The notes under the pieces were generated by a model. It was not told the origin of the DNA. It ran no database searches and saw only the letters and a program-made list of their open reading frames with translations. DNA of 64,000 bases from Enterobacter cloacae subsp. cloacae ATCC 13047. GTDB lineage: Bacteria > Pseudomonadota > Gammaproteobacteria > Enterobacterales > Enterobacteriaceae. Each line of letters begins with the position of its first letter. The stretch's first letter is position 1. Positions 8,870 to 17,150 of the stretch are shown here, one piece after another. The stretch is from positions 62,001-126,000 of the forward strand of contig NC_014107.1 in assembly GCF_000025565.1 (NCBI RefSeq), read 5' to 3'. A program made the position numbers and the translations under genes.

Positions 8870-9415
8870 TTAATTCATTTTTTTGTGGCAGCAGACGGAA
8901 GAAGTGTCATCCGCCTCAATTTGGCAAAGTTCTGTCATCGCTTCTTTCAGGTGCTTTCTGGCCCGAAGTAGTCGAGATTTAAACGCCGTAAGCGTGATTC
9001 CCAGTTCATCGGCCAGAGACTGCTGGGGACGCCGGTTAAGGTCGGATTCTTCAATCAACCACCGCTCATCCTCAGGTAATGCCTGTAATGTTTCAGGCAG
9101 GCAAATACCCAGCGTTGAGATTGCCTCAGGGGATGCGTCAGTTAATGGGGCATCTTCTTCCAGCTCAACGAAATCCCTGGCGGTGCGGTACTCATCAATC
9201 AGCAGGTTCCTCGCAGCCCGGTACAGCCAGGCTCGTGGATTCTCCATCTCACAAAAACTGTCTGAATGAGCGCGGGCACGCAGGAATAGCTCTTGCAGAA
9301 GATCTGCTGCTTTTTCGCTATCGCCTGTCTTCGATGTCAGAAATCGAGCGAGTTCGGCTTCATGTTGCCGCCAGAACACGCTCATGCAGTTGTTGAATGC
9401 CGTTACATCACTCAT
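8870..9415 (-). CDS. ECF-type sigma factor with a cysteine tail
   Basis: A 181-residue sigma-70 family protein. Region 2 covers about residues 25-90 (PRAWLYRAARNLLIDEYR) and region 4 about 120-165, with the helix-turn-helix QQSLADELGITLTAFKSRLLRARKHL. The tail carries one Cys and then a CysCys-His, as in SigZ-like ECF factors. The ATG at 9415 follows GAGGG and lies 8 bp after the arsH stop, so it belongs to the arsR2-arsH-arsD2-arsA2 operon. An arsenic-sensing role for the tail is a guess. Confidence 0.8.
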   Translation of the reverse strand: MSDVTAFNNCMSVFWRQHEAELARFLTSKTGDSEKAADLLQELFLRARAHSDSFCEMENPRAWLYRAARNLLIDEYRTARDFVELEEDAPLTDASPEAISTLGICLPETLQALPEDERWLIEESDLNRRPQQSLADELGITLTAFKSRLLRARKHLKEAMTELCQIEADDTSSVCCHKKMN

Positions 9416-9423
9416 ACCAGCCC

Positions 9424-10137
9424 TCAAATTTTGCTCTGATTAACTCGCCGGGAAAGTTCTTCTGCCGACTCTTTTCGTTCGCTGTAGCGATTAACGAGAT
9501 AGGCTGAGTTACCTCGGGTCAGCAGAGTAAATTTCACCAGTTCTTCCATTACATCTACGATGCGGTCGTAATAAGACGACGGTTTCATTCGTTCATCTTC
9601 ATCAAACTCCTGCCAGGCTTTTGCCACAGAGGACTGATTCGGGATGGTGATCATCCGCATCCATCGGCCAAGAATACGCATCTGGTTTACGGCATTGAAA
9701 GACTGAGAGCCACCGCAGACCTGCATAACGGCCAGCGTCTTACCCTGAGAAGGGCGAACAGCGCCTTCCGAAAGTGGTATCCAGTCAATCTGGGCCTTCA
9801 TGATGCCGGTCATCGCACCATGGCGTTCAGGTGAACACCAAACCATCCCTTCGGACCAACGAACCAGCTCGCGCAGTTCCATAACTTTAGGATGCGTTTC
9901 AGGTGCATCGTCAGGAAGAGGCAAGCCAGATGGATTGAAGATCCGCACCTCTGCGCCCATGGCAGTCAGCAACCTTGCTGCTTCCTCTGTTGCCAGTCGA
10001 CTGTATGAGCGTTCACGTACAGAGCCATACAGCATCAGGATACGGGGAGGGTGGGGAATTGCAGGTACGTGGAATTTTGCCTCTGTGATGGAGGTATCGA
10101 ACAGGCCTGCATCAACATTCTTAAGTTCAGTGGGCAT
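9424..10137 (-). CDS. arsH: ArsH NADPH-dependent FMN oxidoreductase
   Basis: A 237-residue flavodoxin-fold protein with the FMN loop [13 protein letters not shown] and the ArsH signature region around [21 protein letters not shown]. ArsH enzymes oxidise trivalent organoarsenicals to the less toxic pentavalent forms. The ATG at 10137 is chosen because it follows GGAGA and lies one base after the arsR2 stop; the frame stays open upstream inside arsR2. Confidence 0.9.
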   Translation of the reverse strand: MPTELKNVDAGLFDTSITEAKFHVPAIPHPPRILMLYGSVRERSYSRLATEEAARLLTAMGAEVRIFNPSGLPLPDDAPETHPKVMELRELVRWSEGMVWCSPERHGAMTGIMKAQIDWIPLSEGAVRPSQGKTLAVMQVCGGSQSFNAVNQMRILGRWMRMITIPNQSSVAKAWQEFDEDERMKPSSYYDRIVDVMEELVKFTLLTRGNSAYLVNRYSERKESAEELSRRVNQSKI

Positions 10138-10138
10138 A

Positions 10139-10462
10139 TTATTCTCCGACGTCGTTATTGGTATTGTGCAGTCCATCTGCGCCTGTGCAACATTCTTCCG
10201 TCAGAAAGGCAATCAGCGCACTAAGTTTTTCATAGCAGGCATGGCAATACAGAGTTCTTCCCTGACGTTCCTGACGAACCAGCGATACTGATATCAGGGA
10301 TGAAATATGATGACTCAGTGTCGATGCTGGGATCTCAAGTTGCTTCTGTAGATCGCCCACGGGCAGGCCCTGAGGCCCTGCTTTGACCAATTTTTTGTAA
10401 ATCCCTAGCCTTGTAGCATGCCCAAGTTCTTTCAGCACCGTCGACGCACTGATAAGTTCCAT
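10139..10462 (-). CDS. arsR: Second ArsR-family repressor (C-terminal cysteine type)
   Basis: A 107-residue winged-helix ArsR. The DNA helix is [12 protein letters not shown]. It lacks the ELCVCDLC site of copy one; its cysteines are late in the chain ([10 protein letters not shown] and EECCTG), like the A. ferrooxidans-type ArsR whose As(III) site is C-terminal. The ATG at 10462 gives the family length; an upstream extension would run through the promoter dyad. It heads the minus-strand ars operon. Confidence 0.88.
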   Translation of the reverse strand: MELISASTVLKELGHATRLGIYKKLVKAGPQGLPVGDLQKQLEIPASTLSHHISSLISVSLVRQERQGRTLYCHACYEKLSALIAFLTEECCTGADGLHNTNNDVGE

Positions 10463-10482
10463 ACTCGTTCTCACAATCAATG

Positions 10483-10500
10483 ATTCTATATTTCTAGAAT
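10483..10500 (-). promoter_or_regulatory. Candidate ArsR2 operator
   Basis: ATTCTA TATTTC TAGAAT is a perfect 6-bp dyad 21-38 bp before the arsR2 start, in AT-rich sequence fit for a promoter. The rest of 10501-10690, between the two divergent operons, shows nothing clear. Confidence 0.5.
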
Positions 10501-10695
10501 AATGGAAATGTTTTTTTTCTTTCAACCTTCAATCTGTCTGGTTGGGGAGTTGTTGAGAGCGGCTAAGTAATCGTTGCGAGCCATCATGTTTGTAGGACTA
10601 ATGTGTTGGATGGATTAAGCTCTTTCCTTTGTCTAACGCTGCTTTTAGCGCAAAGTGAACTTCAGAACTTCGCATACCAAAGAAGATAAATAATT

Positions 10696-10715
10696 GTATA
10701 ACGTTTGCTATACAT
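10696..10715 (+). promoter_or_regulatory. Operator of the DUF1778/GNAT toxin-antitoxin pair
   Basis: TGTATA and TATACA arms are separated by 8 bases, and TGCTATACA recurs just before the antitoxin gene. Ribbon-helix-helix antitoxins of this family autoregulate by binding such short repeats together with the toxin. Confidence 0.5.
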
Positions 10716-10762
10716 GAATATTATGCTATCTTTGTAAAGCAAATGCTATACAGAGGTGTCTC

Positions 10763-11502
<740 letters not shown>

Positions 11503-11689
11503 AACGCGAAGACTATTACGCTCAAAGCGCCGGGAGCGAGAATCGGATGGTCCGTCTAATGTTAATTCAGTAGAAACGCTTCACGAAAGAAGATGACGAA
11601 CAGTTATTGATGAGACTGTAAGGCGAAAGGAAAGAAACGGCGGGATGGATAATTCGAGTACGGAATACTCTATTTAGCGTTAGCTGGAA

Positions 11690-11768
11690 ACAAAAAAGAG
11701 CCCATGTATTCAATGGACTCTTTCTCTGATGCCTCGGTTAATCTGTCCAACTTTTTGGGGTCAGTACA
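11690..11768 (+). mobile_element. Right end of an IS150-group element
   Basis: The reverse complement of 11768 backwards begins TGTACTGACCCC then GTTGGACAG, an IS150-type right terminus pairing with the left terminus at 24. Just inside lies an imperfect hairpin (GAGCCCAT and ATGGACTC). Immediately outside is CCCA, identical to 20-23. The stretch 11503-11689 before it holds no recognisable gene. Confidence 0.65.
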
Positions 11769-11835
11769 CCCACGAGGCCACCTGTATGCCTAGACAACAT
11801 CAGGATAGCCTCTTAGATGCCGCAAGGCAAGGAGA
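11769..11835 (+). pseudogene. mok: Middle fragment of the split hok locus: mok start and sok promoter
   Basis: The ATG at 11786 begins MPRQHQDSLLDAARQG, the first 16 codons plus 2 bases of a Mok-like peptide (R1 Mok starts MSSPHQDSLL). After the GGAGA at 11831-11835 the frame is cut by an IS481-type end and resumes at 28273. Joined, the mok frame is 213 nt, 70 codons plus stop, the same length as R1 Mok. Confidence 0.85.
11802..11830 (-). promoter_or_regulatory. sok: Promoter of the sok antisense RNA
   Basis: On the minus strand TTGCCT (11830-11825) and TATCCT (11807-11802) are 17 bp apart, matching the R1 sok -35 and -10 positions. Transcription would start near 11795 and run into the IS150-type end at 11768 after about 27 bases, so functional Sok cannot be made. 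Confidence 0.65.
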
Positions 11836-11846
11836 TGTATGGGTCC
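11836..11846 (-). mobile_element. Remnant terminus of the IS481-like element
   Basis: TGTATGGGTCC is identical to the first 11 bases of the IS481-like element at 25920, and in both places GGAGA precedes it. After 11846 the sequence diverges. It marks the left boundary of the 11836-28267 insertion. Confidence 0.6.
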
Positions 11847-11860
11847 TGTTAACACCAAGC

Positions 11861-13373
11861 TGTAATGTCCCCTTTGAACCATTCTAAAATGTCCCCAGAC
11901 AATTCTCTGGGGGATTTTTCATGATCAAAGAGACTGTTACGATGAGTCATAAGGAACTCGACCGACTTCACATTATTCAGGAGTCACTTAATCGCCATAT
12001 TACTCAGGAACAAGCTGCGGCACGCATTGGCATTTCTATTCGGCAGGTTAAACGTCTGGTGCAACGGTATAGAAATGAAGGGCCTTCTGGTCTAGTTTCC
12101 CGCCGACGTGGAAAGCGTCCCAATAATTCCTTTTCTACCGAATTCAGAGCAACAGTAATTTCACTCCTCAAAGGCCGCTACGCTGATTTTGGACCTACGC
12201 TTGCGTGCGAAAAATTGCGCGAGATACACGGCTTGTGTTTATCCATTGAAACTCTCAGGAAGTGGATGGTAGAGGAGGGCATATGGCGCGAACGTCGTCG
12301 TAAGTTTGCCCGAATTTATCAGCGCCGGATGCGGCGCCCATCCTACGGTGAACTCATCCAGATTGATGGCTCGCCTCATGACTGGTTTGAAGGTCGGGGC
12401 CCCAAATGCACACTGATAGTCTTTATCGATGATGCTACCAGCGCTCTGATGGCGCTACGATTCGCTCCTGCAGAAACAACCCGGGCTTACATGGAAACCC
12501 TCCGGGGTTACCTTAATGATCATGGCGTACCACTGGCTCTCTATTCTGACAGACACAGTATATTCAGAGTAAATAACCCGGAGCGGGAAGGAGAGTTGAC
12601 TCAGTTCACACGTGCGATAAAGACACTGGGCATCGAGCCAATCCATGCCAACAGCCCGCAGGCAAAAGGGCGGGTAGAGCGTGCCAATCAGACACTGCAG
12701 GACAGGCTGGTCAAAGAAATGCGGCTTCAGGGTATCAGTGATATTGAAACAGCAAACGCATGGTTGCCGACCTTTATTGAAGCCTATAACAACCGGTTTG
12801 CTACGCCGCCTCGTATTGCTGATAACGCCCATCTTGATGTACACCATTCTGAAGAGGAACTGGGTTATATCTTCAGCCTCCAGGCGAAGCGCGTTCTCTC
12901 CAAAAATCTCACTTTCCAGTACAAAAGCAGTGCGTTTCAGATTCGCAGTGAAGGCCGGGGATATCGACTTCGGCATTCGGTTGTCACGGTATGCGAAAGC
13001 TTTAACGGTGAAATTAAGGTTCTGTATGATGGGAAAGCGTTGGGATGGGAAAAATATGTTGATGGCCCGGAGCCTATACCACTGGATGATGAAAAAAGTG
13101 TCCATGAACGTGTGGATAATGCCCGTTTTGATTTACGCTCAAAATTCTACGTAAAACCTAAAGCTGACCATCCTTGGCTCACGCGCCGCACGCAAAGTAA
13201 TCAGCAAGTGAAGCCCCCTAAATTACCCAGAAAGAAGGCTGATCCCGATAAAATGGACTGAAACCAGGCGTTATTCAGTTGAGTGCATATCCAGTCATAG
13301 GATAGATTCTTACGTAGCGTTTCTGGCGTGCATTTTCGGGTGGTTTGTTACTGTTTTTAACGGGGACACGTCA
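11861..13373 (+). mobile_element. ISNCY-family element (ISKpn21-like)
   Basis: It encodes one large DDE transposase. The likely termini are TGTAATGTCCCC (11861) and the reverse complement TGACGTGTCCCC (ending 13373), with an extra AATGTCCCC inside the left end. No clear target duplication was found. Ends are estimates. Confidence 0.6.
11921..13261 (+). CDS. ISNCY/ISKpn21-like transposase
   Basis: A 446-residue transposase. The N-terminal helix-turn-helix (ITQEQAAARIGISIRQVKRLV) is followed by a zinc-less rve core with IQIDGSPHDWFEGRG and IVFIDDATS (Asp), SDRHSIF (second Asp) and KGRVERANQTLQDR (Glu). This pattern and length match the ISKpn21 type of the ISNCY family. It looks intact. 13262-13516 downstream has only the terminus, an imperfect dyad (13317-13330 with 13367-13380) and a 7-bp hairpin at 13440-13463. 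Confidence 0.85.
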   Translation: MIKETVTMSHKELDRLHIIQESLNRHITQEQAAARIGISIRQVKRLVQRYRNEGPSGLVSRRRGKRPNNSFSTEFRATVISLLKGRYADFGPTLACEKLREIHGLCLSIETLRKWMVEEGIWRERRRKFARIYQRRMRRPSYGELIQIDGSPHDWFEGRGPKCTLIVFIDDATSALMALRFAPAETTRAYMETLRGYLNDHGVPLALYSDRHSIFRVNNPEREGELTQFTRAIKTLGIEPIHANSPQAKGRVERANQTLQDRLVKEMRLQGISDIETANAWLPTFIEAYNNRFATPPRIADNAHLDVHHSEEELGYIFSLQAKRVLSKNLTFQYKSSAFQIRSEGRGYRLRHSVVTVCESFNGEIKVLYDGKALGWEKYVDGPEPIPLDDEKSVHERVDNARFDLRSKFYVKPKADHPWLTRRTQSNQQVKPPKLPRKKADPDKMD

Positions 13374-13516
13374 GAAACGCGCTCAGGCCGTCTGAGCGGT
13401 ACGCGTAATGCGGCGTTATGGTAAATAGCCTATGCTAATGTCCGCTAAGAGCGAGAAGCGGACGTTTGGTTGACGAACTATATATATAAAAAAACATAGC
13501 CCGTCAGAATTGTGTT

Positions 13517-13927
13517 TTAGGGTTTGCTGATAACTGCAACATATAAAATTGAACCATCATTTTCATGGCTTACCGGTCCACTGACCCGTACCAGGTCCTG
13601 AGCATCGAAGTGCTGCCCGTTCCAGACTTTCTGCGGGATGCGGACTTTGATGGTACCGGTTGGGTCGCGGAACGTATACCACTCGTCCTGCTGCTGGCTG
13701 ACAACATTGCCTTCCAGTGTGATCCACGCCCCTTCGTGCATTGACGATACGATCTGAATCCGGCTTTGACTATTCTCCTGCTGAACTTTATGACCGGCAT
13801 ACATGTGCTCAGTGACGACAGGCTCTTTCTCTGCGGAGAAGCCACCTTGCGCTGCCAGAGCAGGAATGGCGATGAACGAAGTGAGTAACACTCCGGTGAC
13901 GAACTGACTGAAATATTGTTTTTGCAT
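13517..13927 (-). CDS. Periplasmic BOF-domain (YgiW/YdeI-like) protein
   Basis: A 136-residue protein with a cleavable signal (FVTGVLLTSFIAIPALA-A) and a bacterial OB-fold domain (about 55-135: ITLEGNVV, YTFRDPTGTIKVRIP, VRVSGPVSH). YgiW/VisP relatives aid stress tolerance. The start at 13927 has a GGAAT site; a start four codons earlier has none. Two metal-operator-like dyads lie upstream, placing it in the nickel regulon. It occupies the place of ncrY in ncrABCY clusters, but I cannot confirm it is the same gene. Confidence 0.8.
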   Translation of the reverse strand: MQKQYFSQFVTGVLLTSFIAIPALAAQGGFSAEKEPVVTEHMYAGHKVQQENSQSRIQIVSSMHEGAWITLEGNVVSQQQDEWYTFRDPTGTIKVRIPQKVWNGQHFDAQDLVRVSGPVSHENDGSILYVAVISKP

Positions 13928-13951
13928 AGCAGATTCCATTTATAATTTTAC

Positions 13952-13967
13952 ATCCCCCATGGGGGAT
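13952..13967 (-). promoter_or_regulatory. Metal-regulator operator, copy 1
   Basis: ATCCCCC AT GGGGGAT, a perfect 7-bp dyad 25 bp before the BOF-protein gene. C/G-tract dyads with AT flanks are typical of RcnR/CsoR-family operators. Confidence 0.75.
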
Positions 13968-14008
13968 ATTGTCGATGATAAATGAGCGGCTATAAAAGCT
14001 CAATTCCT

Positions 14009-14025
14009 ATCCCCGGCAGGGGGAT
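14009..14025 (-). promoter_or_regulatory. Metal-regulator operator, copy 2
   Basis: ATCCCC GGCAG GGGGAT, a second dyad 82 bp before the same gene and 42 bp upstream of copy 1 (about four helical turns between the two start points would be 5.4). It suggests cooperative repression of this promoter. Confidence 0.65.
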
Positions 14026-14053
14026 AAAAATATGATGGGCTTCAGAAATATAA

Positions 14054-14073
14054 AACCCACCGGTTGGTGGGTT
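14054..14073 (-). terminator. Terminator of the ncr-like operon
   Basis: AACCCACC GGTT GGTGGGTT, a perfect 8-bp stem 28 bp after the rcnA-like stop, followed on the minus strand by TTTATA. It separates the efflux operon from the BOF gene. Confidence 0.8.
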
Positions 14074-14100
14074 CAGGCGTGAGATTCATACAGGAGAAAA

Positions 14101-15231
14101 TCAGCTCGTTACGCCGATCCAGCCGTGATAGCCCATGTAAATGCCGACAAGTGCAATCAGTACGCTTGAGAAGTATGGAGCCCGCCGCGCCAGCGTATCC
14201 AGGCCACTCCAGCGTTTGGTTGCCTGACGAACGCTGAAAGCCGCCGCTGCGCCCACTGAAACCAGCGTGATCGCTAAACCGATGCTGAAACACAGTACCA
14301 GCGCGGCACCGAGCGTAAATTCCTTCACCTGGATGCAGAGCAGCAAAACGGTAATGGCTGCCGGGCAAGGAATAAGGCCGCCGGTCAGGCCGAACAGGAT
14401 TATTTGTCCGGTGGTTACGCTGCGATTCGCAAAACGTTTTTTGATGTCGTTCGCATGCGCTTTTTCGTGAGCATCCTGATATTCGCGAGAATTAACATCC
14501 AGACCTTCCAGCGAGGAATGATCGTGGTCGTGTTCATGTTCACGGAATTCCACATCATAATCATGCACATGGCCGCGATGGCCTAAAGACAGGCGAACAT
14601 CAAAGCTGTGTGGCTCCGGGATCGCCAGGGCCGATTCCATAAACCCGTCTTTTTCGACGAAATCAAATACCTGTGAAAATGTCCCTGGACCACGGTTGGT
14701 CACCAGAGAAATGTCGCGAGCTTCCCATTTCTTGCCGCTGAGCGAGCGTAAACGCCAGTGAGGGGGTTGTCCTTCTTCGAAAATCGAGAGTTCAACGCTG
14801 CCATGGCCCGTATCGATGATGCGGGTTTCGTCATGATCGTGATGACCGTGGCTGTGTTCCTCTTCCTGCTCCATCTTCCACAGCTTTTCGCCGCGCCAGG
14901 TTCGCCAGAACATCCATGCCGCCGTACCGAGAATGATGACGGCGGAAATCAGCTGAAACCAGGGTTCGGCTGATTCAGCAGTGAATTTCTGACTGATATA
15001 CATTCCGCCGAACGCAATGAGCCAGACAACAGACGTATGAGAAATTGTCGCGGCAAGCCCCAGTAATACCGCTTGCTTGACCGTTCCCCGGATGGCCACA
15101 ATAAAGGCGGCCATCATCGTTTTGGAATGCCCTGGCTCCAGTCCGTGAAGCGCACCGAGCAAAATAGCGCTGGGGATGAACAGCCAGGCATTGGCCACGC
15201 CTTGCTGTAAAAGAGTGGAAAAATCAGTCAT
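14101..15231 (-). CDS. RcnA/NcrC-like nickel-cobalt efflux protein with an extra soluble domain
   Basis: A 376-residue inner-membrane protein. The RcnA signature HGLEPGHSKTMMAA lies in TM2 near residue 30. A His-rich stretch (EEHSHGHHDHDE, about 120-135) and a second (HEHDHDH, about 225-235) flank roughly 100 residues of soluble, strand-rich sequence. E. coli RcnA is about 274 residues, so that domain is an addition. It should expel Ni(II) and/or Co(II). It follows the DUF156 regulator by 12 bp in the ncrA-B-C order. Confidence 0.88.
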   Translation of the reverse strand: MTDFSTLLQQGVANAWLFIPSAILLGALHGLEPGHSKTMMAAFIVAIRGTVKQAVLLGLAATISHTSVVWLIAFGGMYISQKFTAESAEPWFQLISAVIILGTAAWMFWRTWRGEKLWKMEQEEEHSHGHHDHDETRIIDTGHGSVELSIFEEGQPPHWRLRSLSGKKWEARDISLVTNRGPGTFSQVFDFVEKDGFMESALAIPEPHSFDVRLSLGHRGHVHDYDVEFREHEHDHDHSSLEGLDVNSREYQDAHEKAHANDIKKRFANRSVTTGQIILFGLTGGLIPCPAAITVLLLCIQVKEFTLGAALVLCFSIGLAITLVSVGAAAAFSVRQATKRWSGLDTLARRAPYFSSVLIALVGIYMGYHGWIGVTS

Positions 15232-15243
15232 GTTTCGCTTGCC

Positions 15244-15513
15244 TTAAAGATATTTAGTTATCTCTTTAAATTCGCTAAGCGTCTTATCAGACTCCGTGTG
15301 GTCAGCATGAAGGGCATCCTCCAGGCAGTGATCCAGATGGTCATGAATTAAGGTACGCTTCGCATTCGTTATCGCCTTTTCCACAGCGTGCAGTTGCTGG
15401 GCGATATCCAGACATGCTTTCTCATCTTCGAGCATCTGGATGGTACTTTTCAGGTGCCCTGCGGCACGTTTAAGTCTTTTAATAATGTCAGGGTGTGATG
15501 CATGAACGGTCAT
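15244..15513 (-). CDS. DUF156 (RcnR/CsoR/FrmR) metal-sensing repressor, NcrB-like
   Basis: An 89-residue all-helical repressor. The typical start HPDIIKRLKRAAGHLKSTIQML, Cys in EKACLDIAQQL and His residues in LIHDHLDHC form the likely metal site. A GGAGAGG ribosome site precedes the ATG. It lies between the MFS exporter and the RcnA-like exporter and is the obvious reader of the C/G-tract dyads found across 13.9-19.4 kb. Confidence 0.9.
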   Translation of the reverse strand: MTVHASHPDIIKRLKRAAGHLKSTIQMLEDEKACLDIAQQLHAVEKAITNAKRTLIHDHLDHCLEDALHADHTESDKTLSEFKEITKYL

Positions 15514-15618
15514 GGTTTATCCTCTCCAGGTGGAAGGGATAAGATAATGTGTATCAACGCCATGGTCACACTTTTTATCGGCTTATCCTCTCCTGATACG
15601 TTGTCTTTTTTTGGGAAA

Positions 15619-16917
15619 TTACTTCTCTTTCTTCGGCCAGGACGGATGTTCATCGTCAATGACGAAATCATGCTCATGGGTCGATTCGTTGTTTGTTTCC
15701 GGGTCTTTGTGGCTGTGAACCTGAGCGTACACTTCATGCTCAGGACGCCAGATAAGTACGGCGGTGACCAGCGACAATGTTGCCACAACAGTCAGGGCGA
15801 TGAATGAAGCCTGTGTCCCCCATGCCGCACCAACCCATCCGGCCAGCGGATAAGTCACCAGCCAGCATGAATGTGACAGTGCAAACTGGGCGGCAAACAG
15901 CGCCGGTCTGTCTTCCGCTGTTGACGAACGGCGCAGCAGGCGACCACCCGGTGTCTGAGAAAGTGAATAGCCCACCCCCAGCAGTGCCCAGAGCACAACC
16001 AGCGTGATGTAATCCTTCAGGAAAATGCCTGACCCCAGGCCAATGACTAAAAGCGCCGTACCTGCAAGCATCGGCATACGGTCGCTCATGTTGTCGAGGA
16101 GTCTGGGGAGAACCAGGGCCGATACCATGGACCCCACGCCGAAGAAGGCCAGCGCAATAGCGGTAGACCGCTGTGAGAAACCAAAGTCCGCCTGAACCAG
16201 AACGACGGTGTTGACGATAACCATTGCACTCGCTGCCGCTACGGCCATGTTGAGTGCCAGCAGGCCGCGCAGTCTGGGCGTTTTCAGGAAGATGCGCATA
16301 CCTCGTGTAGTTTTGTCATAGATGCTGCGTTTGACCGTTAACGCTTTCATCTTCGGCAGTGTCACGGAAACAACCAGAGCTGCTGAAGCAAGGAACCCGA
16401 CTGCCGTACCGGCAAACAGGTTGTGGAAACTCATGACCGTCAGCAGTGCAGCCGCCAGCATAGGGCTGATGACGCTTTCAAGATCGTAGGCCAGACGTGA
16501 CAGAGACAGCGCCCGGGTATATTCACGTTCGTCAGGAAGAATATCCGGGATAGTTGCCTGGAAAGTAGGCGTAAACGCCGCCGAGGCAGCCTGAAGAATG
16601 AAGATCAGGATGTAGATTTCCCATATCTGGGTGACAAAAGGCAGCGTGATAGCCACGAGAGCGCGAACCAGGTCCAGTGTTACCAGCATGGTGCGACGCG
16701 GGAATTTATCGGCAAAAGCCGCCGCCACGGGCGCAACAAGAATATAGGCGCTCATTTTGATAGCCAGCGCGGTACCCAGCACTGCCCCGGCTCTGTCACC
16801 TGCGAGATCGTAGGCCAGTAACCCTAACGCAACGGTCGCCAGACCGGTGCCAATAAGGGCGATAACCTGTGCCATAAACAGGTGGCGATAGGTACGATTA
16901 GAAAGAATGTTGAGCAT
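15619..16917 (-). CDS. MFS nickel exporter (NreB/NcrA-like)
   Basis: A 432-residue carrier with twelve hydrophobic segments, the MFS loop FADKFPRRTML between TM2 and TM3, and a His/Asp/Glu-rich tail (QVHSHKDPETNNESTHEHD) as in NreB and NcrA nickel resistance proteins. It heads the operon with the DUF156 regulator and the RcnA-like protein. A C/G-tract dyad lies 27 bp upstream of the start. Confidence 0.87.
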   Translation of the reverse strand: MLNILSNRTYRHLFMAQVIALIGTGLATVALGLLAYDLAGDRAGAVLGTALAIKMSAYILVAPVAAAFADKFPRRTMLVTLDLVRALVAITLPFVTQIWEIYILIFILQAASAAFTPTFQATIPDILPDEREYTRALSLSRLAYDLESVISPMLAAALLTVMSFHNLFAGTAVGFLASAALVVSVTLPKMKALTVKRSIYDKTTRGMRIFLKTPRLRGLLALNMAVAAASAMVIVNTVVLVQADFGFSQRSTAIALAFFGVGSMVSALVLPRLLDNMSDRMPMLAGTALLVIGLGSGIFLKDYITLVVLWALLGVGYSLSQTPGGRLLRRSSTAEDRPALFAAQFALSHSCWLVTYPLAGWVGAAWGTQASFIALTVVATLSLVTAVLIWRPEHEVYAQVHSHKDPETNNESTHEHDFVIDDEHPSWPKKEK

Positions 16918-16943
16918 CAGGAAATCTCTTGGTTTGAAATCAC

Positions 16944-16960
16944 ATCCCCCCCAGGGGGAT
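16944..16960 (-). promoter_or_regulatory. Metal-regulator operator, copy 3
   Basis: ATCCCCC CCA GGGGGAT, the same 7-bp arms as copy 1, located just before the MFS exporter start. It should control the whole ncr-like operon. Confidence 0.75.
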
Positions 16961-17054
16961 ATTCAAAGCATAGAGGGACCTGAAAAAAATGACAAGCTTT
17001 ATCCGGGTGAGGAGGATACTGATTCGTCTGTTATCTTGGATGTTAAATAAAAAA

Positions 17055-17085
17055 GCTTCAGGTATCCCAGCGTTATACCTGAAGC
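17055..17085 (-). terminator. Terminator of the transglutaminase-like operon
   Basis: GCTTCAGGTAT and ATACCTGAAGC make a perfect 11-bp stem. On the minus strand it is followed by TTTTTTATTT, a textbook intrinsic terminator, 66 bp after the stop at 17151. Confidence 0.9.
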
Positions 17086-17150
17086 AGCATAAAAAGTGTC
17101 GAAGGTGTTATCGCCGCTTCCCTGCGCAGCCCCTCCTGACGAGAAGGGAA

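Noticed and set aside
13317..13380. Inverted repeat GCGTTTCTGGCGTG / CACGTCAGAAACGC as the true end of the ISKpn21-like element
   Set aside because: Only one arm overlaps the proposed terminus and the arms face each other inside the element; it is more likely a local dyad near the end.
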